DNA from: Thermoflavimicrobium dichotomicum
GTDB taxonomy: Bacteria; Bacillota; Bacilli; Thermoactinomycetales; Thermoactinomycetaceae
NCBI RefSeq assembly: GCF_900114055.1
Contig: NZ_FORR01000007.1
Location: forward strand, 1-64,000
Direction: 5' to 3'
Length of the DNA stretch: 64,000 bases
The first letter of the stretch is position 1. Each line of letters starts with the position of its first letter. This document shows, piece by piece, positions 15,954-24,593 of the stretch. A model generated the notes under the pieces. That model had not been told where the DNA came from. It saw nothing but the letters and a program-made list of their open reading frames with translations, and ran no database searches. Both the position numbers and the translations under genes were made by a program.

Positions 15954-16775
15954 TTACAACTGTCTTAAAATGCCCCGCACCAAACCGATAAACTTTTCTT
16001 TCACTCTCTCTGCTGTTTCCATCACTTCTTCATGGCTTAACGGTTGTGGCAAAATACCGGCTGCCATATTGCTGATACAGGAGATCCCCAATACCCGAAT
16101 GCCTGCATGGCGTGCGACAATGACTTCAGGTACGGTAGACATGCCCACTGCATCCCCACCGACTTTGCGAATCATGCGGATTTCAGCAGGTGTTTCATAG
16201 GAGGGGCCAAGTACTCCCGCATATACACCTTCCTGGACCTTGATTCCCTGCTCTTCCGCCACACGATGAGCCAATTGGCGAAGTTCGGCATCATATGCTT
16301 GCGACATATCAGGAAAACGAGGTCCTAGCTCTGGATCATTGGGTCCAATCAATGGATTGCGGAACATCAGATTGATATGATCACGAATAATCATCAAATC
16401 GCCCGGCTCAAAGGATTCATTCACACCACCCGCTGCATTGGTAACCAAAATCGTATCAACTCCCAATTCTTTCATGACACGAATCGGGAAGGTTACAGAA
16501 GCCAGTTCATGTCCTTCGTACAAGTGAAAACGTCCTTGCATGACCACAACCGGTTGATTCTCCAGCGTACCAATCACCAATTGACCAGCATGACCTTCAA
16601 CCGTCGAGATGGGAAAGTGTGGAATTTGCCCATAAGGAATCGTTACCGGATCCTGAATTTCCTCTGCCAAAACACCCAAGCCGGAACCCAGAATGAGTCC
16701 AATCCGTGGCTGTATCGAGCTTTGTTTTTGAATCATGTCTGCTGCTTCTCTAATCTGTGCACGGGAAATATGCAT
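15954..16775 (-). CDS. pupG: Purine nucleoside phosphorylase (first tandem copy)
   Basis: A 273-residue PupG homologue, two residues longer than the B. subtilis enzyme. It shows [33 protein letters not shown] and the C-terminal ISCISNMAAG. Its position directly after deoB is the conserved one, so I give it the symbol. RBS GGGAGGAAAGG. The gap of 115 bases to deoB has no clear terminator, so cotranscription is likely. Confidence 0.92.
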   Translation of the reverse strand: MHISRAQIREAADMIQKQSSIQPRIGLILGSGLGVLAEEIQDPVTIPYGQIPHFPISTVEGHAGQLVIGTLENQPVVVMQGRFHLYEGHELASVTFPIRVMKELGVDTILVTNAAGGVNESFEPGDLMIIRDHINLMFRNPLIGPNDPELGPRFPDMSQAYDAELRQLAHRVAEEQGIKVQEGVYAGVLGPSYETPAEIRMIRKVGGDAVGMSTVPEVIVARHAGIRVLGISCISNMAAGILPQPLSHEEVMETAERVKEKFIGLVRGILRQL

Positions 16776-16890
16776 ATTCCCTTTCCTCCCTTTCTGAAAA
16801 AATCTTTTTCATCCATCCGTCAGAAACACTACCATTTCCTCAAAAAGCAACGAAAACGAGCCAGCCTCGTCATGGTCATTCACTGGTTGC

Positions 16891-18072
16891 TCATGAGAGC
16901 TCGCTTAAGAAACTTTCCCCGATCTTCGGTTTTGTCACACCAAAGTTCTCGGCAACCGTTGCCCCGATATCTGCAAATGTACGACGAATTCCCAATCCTT
17001 TCCCAACCGGTGACAATGTTGGGCTGTATACGAGAAGAGGTGTATATTCACGTGTATGATCCGTTCCATGATGGGTTGGATCGTTTCCATGATCCGCTGT
17101 AATGATGAGTAAGTCATCTTCTTTTAATGCCGCCAAAATTTCGGGTACTCGTGCATCGAACTCTTCCAGGGCTTTGGCATATCCTGCCGGATCACGGCGA
17201 TGACCATATTTTGAATCGAAATCAACCAGGTTGACAAATGCCAATCCTTGGAACGATTCAGAGAGAGTGCGAACCAACTGATCCACGCCATCCATATTGG
17301 ATTTGGTGTGAATGGAACGGGTAATGCCACTGCCTGCAAAAATATCCGATATCTTTCCAATACCAATGACATCCCAATTCGCTTCAGCCAAATGATTTAA
17401 AACCGTTTTCTCCGGTGGCTCTACGGAGTAATCCCGGCGATTGGCCGTACGGGTAAAATTGCCAGGCTCTCCGACAAAAGGACGAGCAATTACACGAATC
17501 ACCGAGTATTTTTCATCCAATGTCAATTCCCGTGCCACTTCACAAATGCGATACAATTCCTCTAGCGGAACAACCTCTTCATGGGCAGCAATCTGGAAAA
17601 CGCTATCGGCTGAAGTATATACAATTACAGCACCCGTTTTCATATGTTCTTCGCCCAGTTCAGCAATAATTTCGGTACCTGAAGCCACTTTATTACCTAA
17701 TACTTTTCGTCCAATCCGTCGCTCAAACTCCTGGATTAATTCCGCTGGAAAACCATTGGGATACGTTTTAAAAGGGGTTTCGGTATAAATGCCCATCATT
17801 TCCCAATGTCCAGTGGTGGTATCTTTTCCTTTGGAAATCTCCATCATCTTTCCATAATGAGCACGTGGCTCACTGACTGGCTGAACTCCCTGGACCGGCT
17901 CAATATTTCCCAGACCCAGGCTCATCATATGTGGCATATGAAGACCGTTTTGATGTTCAGCAGTATGTCCTAATGTATGTACTCCCCGATCGTTATAATC
18001 TTCTGCATCTGGCAATGCACCAATTCCCACACTATCCAGGACAATCAGTGCAATCCGTGAAAATCGAGACAT
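16891..18072 (-). CDS. deoB: Phosphopentomutase
   Basis: A 393-residue manganese enzyme of the alkaline phosphatase superfamily that interconverts (deoxy)ribose-1- and 5-phosphate. The metal and phospho-threonine regions are clear: [13 protein letters not shown] at the N-terminus, [11 protein letters not shown], and [22 protein letters not shown] near residues 320-340. The start at MSRFSRIA follows GGAGGTTAC. It is the first gene of the salvage operon, feeding nucleoside pentose into the pentose phosphate pathway. A terminator for yqzK sits just before it. Confidence 0.95.
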   Translation of the reverse strand: MSRFSRIALIVLDSVGIGALPDAEDYNDRGVHTLGHTAEHQNGLHMPHMMSLGLGNIEPVQGVQPVSEPRAHYGKMMEISKGKDTTTGHWEMMGIYTETPFKTYPNGFPAELIQEFERRIGRKVLGNKVASGTEIIAELGEEHMKTGAVIVYTSADSVFQIAAHEEVVPLEELYRICEVARELTLDEKYSVIRVIARPFVGEPGNFTRTANRRDYSVEPPEKTVLNHLAEANWDVIGIGKISDIFAGSGITRSIHTKSNMDGVDQLVRTLSESFQGLAFVNLVDFDSKYGHRRDPAGYAKALEEFDARVPEILAALKEDDLLIITADHGNDPTHHGTDHTREYTPLLVYSPTLSPVGKGLGIRRTFADIGATVAENFGVTKPKIGESFLSELS

Positions 18073-18093
18073 TGATGTAACCTCCTTTGGCAA

Positions 18094-18128
18094 CAAAAAA
18101 AGAACGAACCATCCTTTGTTCGTTTTTG
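18094..18128 (-). terminator. Terminator of yqzK
   Basis: A perfect 7-bp stem (18103-18109 with 18118-18124) is followed on the minus strand by C and seven T. It is very close to the deoB start. Confidence 0.8.
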
Positions 18129-18184
18129 CTTTTTCGCCTTTTCCTCTTTATTTTAGTTAATCAGAAGCAAAATTAAAATGTTTT

Positions 18185-18424
18185 TTACTCTCCAAGCCAA
18201 TAAAACACTTGCAAACGTGTTTTTACCTCTTCCACAAAAGAGGAAGCAGACGTCTCATTTTTTGCAAATACACGAATCGCCCCATCTTGGGGTTTATCAT
18301 TTAAATCATCTGACTCAAAAAAAGTAGATAAAAATGAAATCACTTGATAAAATAATAGGGTAAATAATATAAATAGAATGAAGAATCTTAACCACCGTTT
18401 GATCCTTACAGAAAATATCATCAT
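18185..18424 (-). CDS. yqzK: YqzK-like small membrane protein (DUF4227)
   Basis: 79 residues. It has a basic N-terminus, one hydrophobic helix (FFILFILFTLLFYQVISFL, residues 14-32) and a soluble tail ending KTRLQVFYWLGE. Size, topology and location between fur and deoB agree with YqzK of B. subtilis, a DUF4227 protein of unknown function. xerD, which normally separates it from deoB, is not present. RBS GAGGACGAG; double ATG start. Confidence 0.75.
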   Translation of the reverse strand: MMIFSVRIKRWLRFFILFILFTLLFYQVISFLSTFFESDDLNDKPQDGAIRVFAKNETSASSFVEEVKTRLQVFYWLGE

Positions 18425-18508
18425 TCAACTCGTCCTCTTTTTCAATCTTGATGTATCCTTATGATTTTGGACGAAGAAATATGATTGCTTGGATCCGAAC
18501 ACCTTTAT

Positions 18509-18555
18509 AAAAAAGGGGGCATTTTCCTGATATGGTTAACAGGAAAACGACCCCG
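18509..18555 (-). terminator. Terminator of ald
   Basis: An inverted repeat with GGGG and TTTTCCTG on one arm (18515-18529) and CAGGAAAA and CCCC on the other (18540-18554) has a ten-base loop. TTTTTTAT follows on the minus strand. Confidence 0.85.
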
Positions 18556-18573
18556 TAACATCACCGTTTCCTA

Positions 18574-19698
18574 TCAGATTTCTGCCATCACTTGATCGAG
18601 TGGTACATAAGGCAAGTTCAAGCTTTCGGCAACGGCCTGGTAAGTGACTCTTCCATTTAATACGTTGACACCACGAGCCAGCGCTTTATTTTCGCTTAAC
18701 GCTTTTTTCAACCCTTTGGAAGCAATTTCAACCGCGTATGGTATCGTTACGTTGGTCAAGGCAATGGTAGATGTTCTTGGTACAGCTCCTGGCATGTTCG
18801 CTACAGCGTAATGAACAACGCCATGTTTCACATAAGTTGGATCACTGTGTGTGGTTACCCGATCAATGGTTTCAATCGAACCGCCTTGGTCGATGGCAAC
18901 ATCGACAATCACGGATCCTGGCGACATTTCTTTTACCATTTCTTCCGTAACCAAACGGGGGGCTCGTCTACCTGGAATCAATACAGCACCAATCAACAAG
19001 TCTGCTTTCTTCACCGATTGTGCAATATTGTAACTATTGGACATCAAGGTTCTCAAACGACCACCAAATTGGTCATCCAATTGACGCAGACGATCCGGAT
19101 TTACGTCCAGGATGGTTACATTTGCACCAAGTCCCAGAGCCATTTTGGCTGCGTTGGTTCCAACCGTACCACCACCGATAATCACAACTTCTCCTGGCAG
19201 CACTCCGGGAACACCACCAAGAAGTACTCCTTTTCCACCTTTTGGCTTTTCTAAAAATTGAGCTCCAATTTGCACAGCCATCCGACCTGCAACTTCACTC
19301 ATGGGTGTCAGTAGTGGCAACGCTCCATTATCCAACTGGATGGTTTCATATGCGATCGCAGCCACTTTTTTCTCCATCAAAGCTTTGGTTAATTCCGGTT
19401 CTGGAGCCAAATGCAAGTATGTAAAGAGAATTAGATCTTCCCGGAAATATTCGTACTCACTGGGTAGAGGTTCTTTTACTTTTAGAATCATGTCTGCCTG
19501 ATTCCATACCTCAGCAGCTGTACCTAAAATCCGTGCTCCATGCGCTGTGTAATCTTCATCTGTAAAACCGCTTCCATTTCCAGCGCCAGTTTCAATAATA
19601 ACTTCATGTCCTGCTTTGATGAGAGCATCAATTCCTGCCGGAGTAATCGCTACCCGATTTTCATTATTCTTGATCTCTTTTGGAACACCGATAATCAC
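18574..19698 (-). CDS. ald: Alanine dehydrogenase
   Basis: A 374-residue NAD enzyme converting L-alanine to pyruvate and ammonia, important for energy in sporulation. The N-terminal signature [17 protein letters not shown], Lys and His catalytic regions ([20 protein letters not shown]) and the Rossmann motif [21 protein letters not shown] are present. It starts with GTG after AAGGGGG. A sigma-A promoter stands about 85 bases ahead, and it has its own terminator, so it is monocistronic. It is an insertion relative to the B. subtilis fur-yqzK order. Confidence 0.95.
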   Translation of the reverse strand: MIIGVPKEIKNNENRVAITPAGIDALIKAGHEVIIETGAGNGSGFTDEDYTAHGARILGTAAEVWNQADMILKVKEPLPSEYEYFREDLILFTYLHLAPEPELTKALMEKKVAAIAYETIQLDNGALPLLTPMSEVAGRMAVQIGAQFLEKPKGGKGVLLGGVPGVLPGEVVIIGGGTVGTNAAKMALGLGANVTILDVNPDRLRQLDDQFGGRLRTLMSNSYNIAQSVKKADLLIGAVLIPGRRAPRLVTEEMVKEMSPGSVIVDVAIDQGGSIETIDRVTTHSDPTYVKHGVVHYAVANMPGAVPRTSTIALTNVTIPYAVEIASKGLKKALSENKALARGVNVLNGRVTYQAVAESLNLPYVPLDQVMAEI

Positions 19699-19781
19699 AA
19701 AAAAACCCCCTTATAATGTAAGGAACTTAAACTTAGTATGTCCAACTCATGCAAGAATTAAATTTGGCATTTCCAACGGCT

Positions 19782-19810
19782 ATTCTACTTTATTTAAATA
19801 TAAATTGCAA
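19782..19810 (-). promoter_or_regulatory. Sigma-A promoter of ald
   Basis: On the minus strand TTGCAA (19805-19810), 17 bases, then TAGAAT (complement of 19782-19787): four of six and five of six matches. It lies in the gap between fur and ald. Confidence 0.55.
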
Positions 19811-19851
19811 AGATCAATTCTGAAAATCCAATCGATAAACAAAGTAAGAAA

Positions 19852-19889
19852 ATAAAAAAACATGAGACCTGCCTGGACAGATCTCATGT
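19852..19889 (-). terminator. Terminator of fur
   Basis: A perfect 8-bp stem (19860-19867 with 19882-19889) overlaps the fur stop codon, with TTTTTTTATTTTC after it on the minus strand. Confidence 0.85.
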
Positions 19890-20384
19890 AACCTTGGAGT
19901 TAACGACTATCTTTTTTGGGTCTGTATGCTGGCTTTTTACCTGATTTTTACATCGATGGCAAATTCCATGGAAGGTAAGATGATGGTCGACAATCTGAAA
20001 ATCAAATTCCGTTTCTACTTTTTTTTCGATAGGTGTCAATAAATCTTCCATAATTTCATCGACTGCACCACAATTGAGACAGAGCAAATGGTGGTGATGA
20101 TGCTCAGCACCTTCTTGGCGGAACTCATAACGAGTCACACCATCACCAAAGTTGAGTTTGTGAATGATTTGTAAATCACTCAGCAGTTCCAACGTACGAT
20201 AAACCGTAGCCAATCCGATTTCTGGAGCCTTCTCCTTCACCAACAGGTAGACATCTTCCGCGCTTAAATGATCTTCCTCATTTTCCAAAAGCACACGGAC
20301 AGTTGCTTCCCGTTGGGGGGTTAATTTGTAGTTATGGGCGGACAATTGTTGTTTAATTTGTTTCACCCGTTCTTCCACATTCAC
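19884..20384 (-). CDS. fur: Ferric uptake regulator
   Basis: A 166-residue metal-dependent repressor. The winged helix (LTPQREATVRVLLEN, then ATVYRTLELLSD) is followed by the metal site: EHHHHHLLC, two CxxC pairs (CLNC and CHRC) for structural zinc, and VDHHLTFHG. It is slightly longer at the C-terminus than the B. subtilis protein. PerR and Zur are the alternatives in the family, but the conserved place between spoIIM and yqzK favours Fur. RBS GGGGGG. Confidence 0.9.
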   Translation of the reverse strand: MNVEERVKQIKQQLSAHNYKLTPQREATVRVLLENEEDHLSAEDVYLLVKEKAPEIGLATVYRTLELLSDLQIIHKLNFGDGVTRYEFRQEGAEHHHHHLLCLNCGAVDEIMEDLLTPIEKKVETEFDFQIVDHHLTFHGICHRCKNQVKSQHTDPKKIVVNSKVT

Positions 20385-20464
20385 ACCCCCCTGTATTTCT
20401 GACTACATTATATGGGAGAAAAGACAGGGAAGTCAAATAGATAAAAGAAACTATAAAATAATAA

Positions 20465-21145
20465 TTATTTTAATGATAAATGGATCATGGATGAAATCCA
20501 GCTCGTGTGAGGAAGCACTTTTTTCATCAACCATGGAGAAATGTAAGCCTCAAAACCACCTGCAACAATCAGCAAAATTCCCATTCCCATTGCCAACAAT
20601 GAAAATGAGACAAATGATGGATAAATGGCACCACGATGATGAATCAGACGATTGCGTATCAATAACAATGAAAAACTGATCCCTGTCACAGCGACAATGA
20701 TAAAAGTTGGAACCACAAACAAATTTTGGGGAACAATGGAAACACAGGCAAACCATAATCCATCCCAGGAAAGTTGATTGACCAGAAATCCCACGGTAAA
20801 ACCAATCACCAATCCCTTGATAAAGATTAAAATCAATATAATGGGAATGCCAATGACAGACAGTCCCAATATCCATAATAAACCGATGGTCTTCAGATGA
20901 TCTCCTGTCGCATGTTGAAAGGCAACAAAAGGTTCAGCAATCTGATCTTCATGTAACTGACGAAAAAAGTAACCCAAATAATTAAGCAACCCACTCTTTT
21001 GGTTTGGATCCAGCATATTGACGATAACTGTCCCAAAAACAACGCCCATCATGAATAGAACAGCTACAAAGATATACAGTGACTTCTGGTTTCTCATATG
21101 CTGATGAATGGTTTGGCTCCATCTGGCTTTTTTATTTGGAAACAT
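20465..21145 (-). CDS. spoIIM: Stage II sporulation protein M
   Basis: A 226-residue membrane protein with five to six helices. SpoIIM joins SpoIID and SpoIIP in the mother-cell complex that dissolves septal peptidoglycan and drives engulfment. LWILGLSVIGIPIILILIF and GFTVGFLVNQL match the family. The start is MFPNKKARWSQ after AGGGGGG. A sigma-E-like promoter lies about 30 bases before it, as expected from the family. Confidence 0.93.
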   Translation of the reverse strand: MFPNKKARWSQTIHQHMRNQKSLYIFVAVLFMMGVVFGTVIVNMLDPNQKSGLLNYLGYFFRQLHEDQIAEPFVAFQHATGDHLKTIGLLWILGLSVIGIPIILILIFIKGLVIGFTVGFLVNQLSWDGLWFACVSIVPQNLFVVPTFIIVAVTGISFSLLLIRNRLIHHRGAIYPSFVSFSLLAMGMGILLIVAGGFEAYISPWLMKKVLPHTSWISSMIHLSLK

Positions 21146-21172
21146 TTTTTCCCCCCTATCCTCTTCCCTTTC

Positions 21173-21201
21173 AATCTATGATCCAAGGAAAGAAAATAGA
21201 C
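21173..21201 (-). promoter_or_regulatory. Sigma-E promoter of spoIIM
   Basis: The minus strand carries CATAGATT (complement of 21173-21180), matching CATAnnnT, and 14 bases upstream GTCTATT (complement of 21195-21201), five of seven matches to KMATATT. spoIIM of B. subtilis is sigma-E dependent. Confidence 0.55.
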
Positions 21202-21300
21202 TAGATAAGAGAGAAAGAAACGTTTCCGTGACAAAATTGCCAAAACACTAGATTGTCCATGTGAATCTATGTAAACTATTTGTGAAGAAAGGGTGAAAAA

Positions 21301-21840
21301 ATGAGTGACCAACTACCAAAACAGCGAAATTATACACCATGGGTTGTCGGGCTTACCATTGTGATTAATGCCATCGTCGTTATTTTGATGGTCTCTCCCA
21401 AAGCAAAAGGATTTGATCATCTGGACCTGACTTTTTTGCCCATGCTCAATGCTATTTTCAACAGCTTTACTACCGTTTTTCTTTTGGCTGCACTCTATTT
21501 TATCAAGCAAAAAAACATCGTGATGCATCGTCGCTTCATTTTCGCAGCTTTTACAACAACCACCTTATTCCTTGTTACGTATCTCATTTACCACTCTCTA
21601 GCTCCTTCTACCCCGTATGGCGGAACAGGACCACTTAAATATTTCTACTATTTTGTACTGATTACTCACATTGTTCTCGCTGCACCGACTGTCTTTCTAG
21701 CCCTGCTGACAGCTGCACGTGGATTAAATATGCAAAAAGAAAAACACCGCAAAATCGCACGTTGGACCATGCCAATCTGGTTATATGTCAGTATTACAGG
21801 TGTGCTTGTCTATCTGCTGATTTCACCGTATTATCAATGA
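21301..21840 (+). CDS. CtaM-like membrane protein (DUF420)
   Basis: A 179-residue protein with five hydrophobic segments. It resembles DUF420 proteins such as CtaM/YozB, which mature cytochrome aa3 oxidase. Histidines typical of the family are kept in MHRRFIFAAF, YLIYHSL and YFVLITHIVLAAP. AAAGGGTG precedes the ATG, and a strong terminator follows. It diverges from spoIIM. Confidence 0.8.
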   Translation: MSDQLPKQRNYTPWVVGLTIVINAIVVILMVSPKAKGFDHLDLTFLPMLNAIFNSFTTVFLLAALYFIKQKNIVMHRRFIFAAFTTTTLFLVTYLIYHSLAPSTPYGGTGPLKYFYYFVLITHIVLAAPTVFLALLTAARGLNMQKEKHRKIARWTMPIWLYVSITGVLVYLLISPYYQ

Positions 21841-21851
21841 ACAAAGTGGCA

Positions 21852-21891
21852 GGATCATTTTTCGTTTGCATTCGAAAAATGATCCTTTTTT
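21852..21891 (+). terminator. Terminator of the DUF420 gene
   Basis: A perfect 13-bp stem (21852-21864 with 21873-21885) has an eight-base loop and is followed by six T. Confidence 0.95.
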
Positions 21892-22103
21892 CATCGAGTT
21901 TTATGCCTTTCTCCTCCTTCACAGATTTAAAAACAAGTCTCATAACTCCTCCACCGTTCATCTCACTTATCTATCTTTTTCGCTGTTCTTCATATTTTCT
22001 CATTGGTCAAATAAATATAAATAAAAGACATATTGCTATATTCAATTTAAATTATAATATATGAAAAGGATATGCTTTAACCAATTCAAAAGGAGTGCTA
22101 CAG

Positions 22104-22826
22104 ATGCAAAAAATTTCGAAGCTATGCGGATGGATCGGAGGATTAGCCGGTCTATTTGTTACTTTCCTGTGGTTTCCGCTATTGGTGAAAATCCTTGGTT
22201 TGAAAGAAGCCATTGATACCTATTCCTATCATCTGATGTGGACATTAGGTGGTTGGAGATATAACATTATCGACATCGCTGTTTCCGGTATCCTACTTTT
22301 GATTTTCTCTTTTCTATCCATCTGGTTGGTATGGAAAGGAAAAGAGAATGTCTGGATCCAAATTTCTTGCTTATTCATTACAGCTGTCAGTGGATTGTTA
22401 TTGTTATTCCATATCTGGCTGATTCCATTTATTTTCCTGGGCCTTTCGATGTTTTTTGTCATTTTCGAACGCCAACGCATGGGCAAAATTTGCTGTTTGC
22501 TTGGTGGTATCGCAGGCATCGTTATTTCGATCTATTGGCCGGTTATGCTTGAAGAAAACCAAAATGACATCTTTCAAAACATGTTTCTGCTTGGTGGCTG
22601 GAAACACTTTGTTTTTCCATTCACAGTAGTGGAACTTGGTTTACTCGCCCTCACTTTCCTGTGTATGTTTATGATTTGGAAAGAAAAAGAATTGCAAACA
22701 TTTCATCATGCTTTCCTGATTGGAACCAGTGTCATTGGATTGATTCTTCTGCCTTTCATCTGGTTTCTTCCCTGTGGTTTCTTTCTTCTCACCGTTTTCT
22801 TGTCCAGAAAAGCAAATAAAGTATAA
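22104..22826 (+). CDS. Six-helix membrane protein of unknown function
   Basis: 240 residues with six predicted membrane helices in what looks like two repeats of three. Each repeat opens with a similar segment (CGWIGGLAGLFVTFLWFPLL; CLLGGIAGIVISIYWPVML), and both carry a short LGGW motif (MWTLGGWRYN; FLLGGWKHF). This points to internal duplication. I recognise no family. The start is MQKISKL after AAAGGAGTG. A family A palindrome follows the stop and may terminate it. Confidence 0.7.
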   Translation: MQKISKLCGWIGGLAGLFVTFLWFPLLVKILGLKEAIDTYSYHLMWTLGGWRYNIIDIAVSGILLLIFSFLSIWLVWKGKENVWIQISCLFITAVSGLLLLFHIWLIPFIFLGLSMFFVIFERQRMGKICCLLGGIAGIVISIYWPVMLEENQNDIFQNMFLLGGWKHFVFPFTVVELGLLALTFLCMFMIWKEKELQTFHHAFLIGTSVIGLILLPFIWFLPCGFFLLTVFLSRKANKV

Positions 22827-22843
22827 CCGTCCCTTCATAAAGG

Positions 22844-22927
22844 GATGGGCTTCCTTTTTCATTCACCCCCGCTCTATCATATGGGCAAAAGTCTTTCAAT
22901 GGAAAAAGGAAGCCCCTGTTTGTCAAC
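22844..22927. repeat. Palindromic intergenic repeat, family A
   Basis: GGGCTTCCTTTTTCATT (from 22847) pairs with AATGGAAAAAGGAAGCCC (to about 22916), an 17-18 bp stem around a loop of about 36 bases. TTTGTCAAC follows, like the right arm of the other copies. It lies between converging genes and probably terminates both. Confidence 0.75.
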
Positions 22928-22966
22928 AATCTCACAGTCTCCTCTAATGGTACAGCTTTCTTGGGT

Positions 22967-24328
22967 TTACTTTAGTAACTTTTTGAGTTCTTCTTCTGAG
23001 GGTACCAGTTTCATTTTTCGGAAAATCACAGGCCAATCCGCTTGTGACGGATACCGTACCACATACACTTTCCCGTTCTTTTTGCGAATGATTTGATAAT
23101 TCGTTCGCGCTTCTCGATAACTTTTTTCGGCATTGAACCACATCTCTTCCTCATATACATCAAGTCCCAACAAAAACAGTGGCGTATTCTTCAGCCGGTG
23201 ATCCACAAAGTAAAAATCGGTTTGACTTAATTCCAGATTCGTCTCCGTCTGAGTAAGGCGAATTTGATGTTGCCACTTTTTTGGAAAATAAAACTGATAA
23301 CCAAATTTCCTGTTATCAATAAATTGATCCAACAATCGAAACTGATTTTCCTTTGTCAGCTGAAACCACGAGTAAATCAACAGTTCTTCTATTTTCGGAC
23401 TTGGCAAATGCTCATTCCTATGCGATGCCTGTTGTTTCACCAAAAATTCGATCATTCCATCCTGATTGACATCCTCACAGCTGACGATCCACATACGGTT
23501 CAATTGCTGCTGGATTATGGGAATAGATGACAAGTCCCTTAATTTCCCTTTCTCCATGATTAGGATATGTACCTGATTTTTTGAATGGTATACGGAAAAT
23601 TGCAAAAATAAACCGGTCCTTTTCTGGTCGACATGCCCAAATCTCCATGTTCGTACTTTCATTGAATCCGCTCTTAAATACATGCGGTCAAATACCAACA
23701 GTTGACCCACCAATCCTTGATACACTTCGATCCGCACACGCTTTTTGTTCGGCTCTTTCGTCAACAACATCAAGTCGGACAATTGATCATGATCCAAATC
23801 TCCTACAGCTATTTCATGAACATTCTTCCTGAGCAATCGCTTTCTCTGTCTATCCCATTCACCATACACGAGAACAACACGATGGGCATTCCCTTTTATT
23901 CCGTCGATTCCCAATACCAATTCGAGCTGTTCATCTCCTGTCAGGTTTTGAAAATCCGCATATGCCAAATTGGTTCCCTCTTCAAACCATATCATCTGGC
24001 TCCACTTACCTGTCTCTTGTTTACGGACCATCAGGATTCCGATCTGTTTCGGTTTTTTCGCGCTGACAAAAAAGCCAATCCCTTCCCTGGTTCCATCTCC
24101 ATCGATATCTTTGCAGATCCGCTTTGTATTTTTCATTTTTCCATCATCCATTTGTAACCACTGTGCATCTGCTGGAAGATATTTTTTCAGCTGTTCATTA
24201 ATTTCTGCATTGGAGGGATTCGGTTGATCCGCAAAAAAAGCCTGACAACCTAGCGGCAATATGCATAAACATCCCCAAACAAAAATAAGAGCGATGCGAT
24301 TCATCATGAATCTTCCTGGCCAGTTCAT
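22967..24328 (-). CDS. Lipoprotein with FG-GAP/VCBS-like repeats
   Basis: A 453-residue protein with a lipoprotein signal; the lipobox LPLGC places the lipidated Cys at about residue 28. Several short Asp-rich calcium-loop motifs (DIDGDGTREG, DLDHDQLSD, DVNQDGMIE) have the DxDxDG pattern of FG-GAP beta-propeller repeats. It is surface-anchored, role unknown. I start at MNWPGRF because AGGAGTG is eight bases ahead; another ATG pair seven codons later with AGGAAG is possible. Monocistronic. Confidence 0.7.
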   Translation of the reverse strand: MNWPGRFMMNRIALIFVWGCLCILPLGCQAFFADQPNPSNAEINEQLKKYLPADAQWLQMDDGKMKNTKRICKDIDGDGTREGIGFFVSAKKPKQIGILMVRKQETGKWSQMIWFEEGTNLAYADFQNLTGDEQLELVLGIDGIKGNAHRVVLVYGEWDRQRKRLLRKNVHEIAVGDLDHDQLSDLMLLTKEPNKKRVRIEVYQGLVGQLLVFDRMYLRADSMKVRTWRFGHVDQKRTGLFLQFSVYHSKNQVHILIMEKGKLRDLSSIPIIQQQLNRMWIVSCEDVNQDGMIEFLVKQQASHRNEHLPSPKIEELLIYSWFQLTKENQFRLLDQFIDNRKFGYQFYFPKKWQHQIRLTQTETNLELSQTDFYFVDHRLKNTPLFLLGLDVYEEEMWFNAEKSYREARTNYQIIRKKNGKVYVVRYPSQADWPVIFRKMKLVPSEEELKKLLK

Positions 24329-24466
24329 CAATAACACTCCTAAACGGGGTTCACGAAACAAAAGCAATAACCATAAACCAAACATATATTCTGCATACTA
24401 CCATATATTTACTGTTTTGAAAAGTATATATGATTGACTTGCCGAAAGACTCAAACGATCATCAAG

Positions 24467-24531
24467 CAAAGGGGCTCCTTTTCTTTCTCACAAAGCAAGT
24501 AAATATCGCTTAACTGGAAAAGGAGCCCCTT
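24467..24531. repeat. Palindromic intergenic repeat, family A
   Basis: A perfect 16-bp stem, AAAGGGGCTCCTTTTC (24467-24482) with GAAAAGGAGCCCCTTT (24516-24531), has a loop of 33 bases. The right arm is preceded by TTAACTG, as TTCAACTG in other copies. It lies just beyond the endonuclease Q gene. Confidence 0.8.
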
Positions 24532-24593
24532 TCTGGAATGGTGTCGATCTATGGATCATCAACACTTTTGCCTTCATCCATTTTTGCTCTTCT

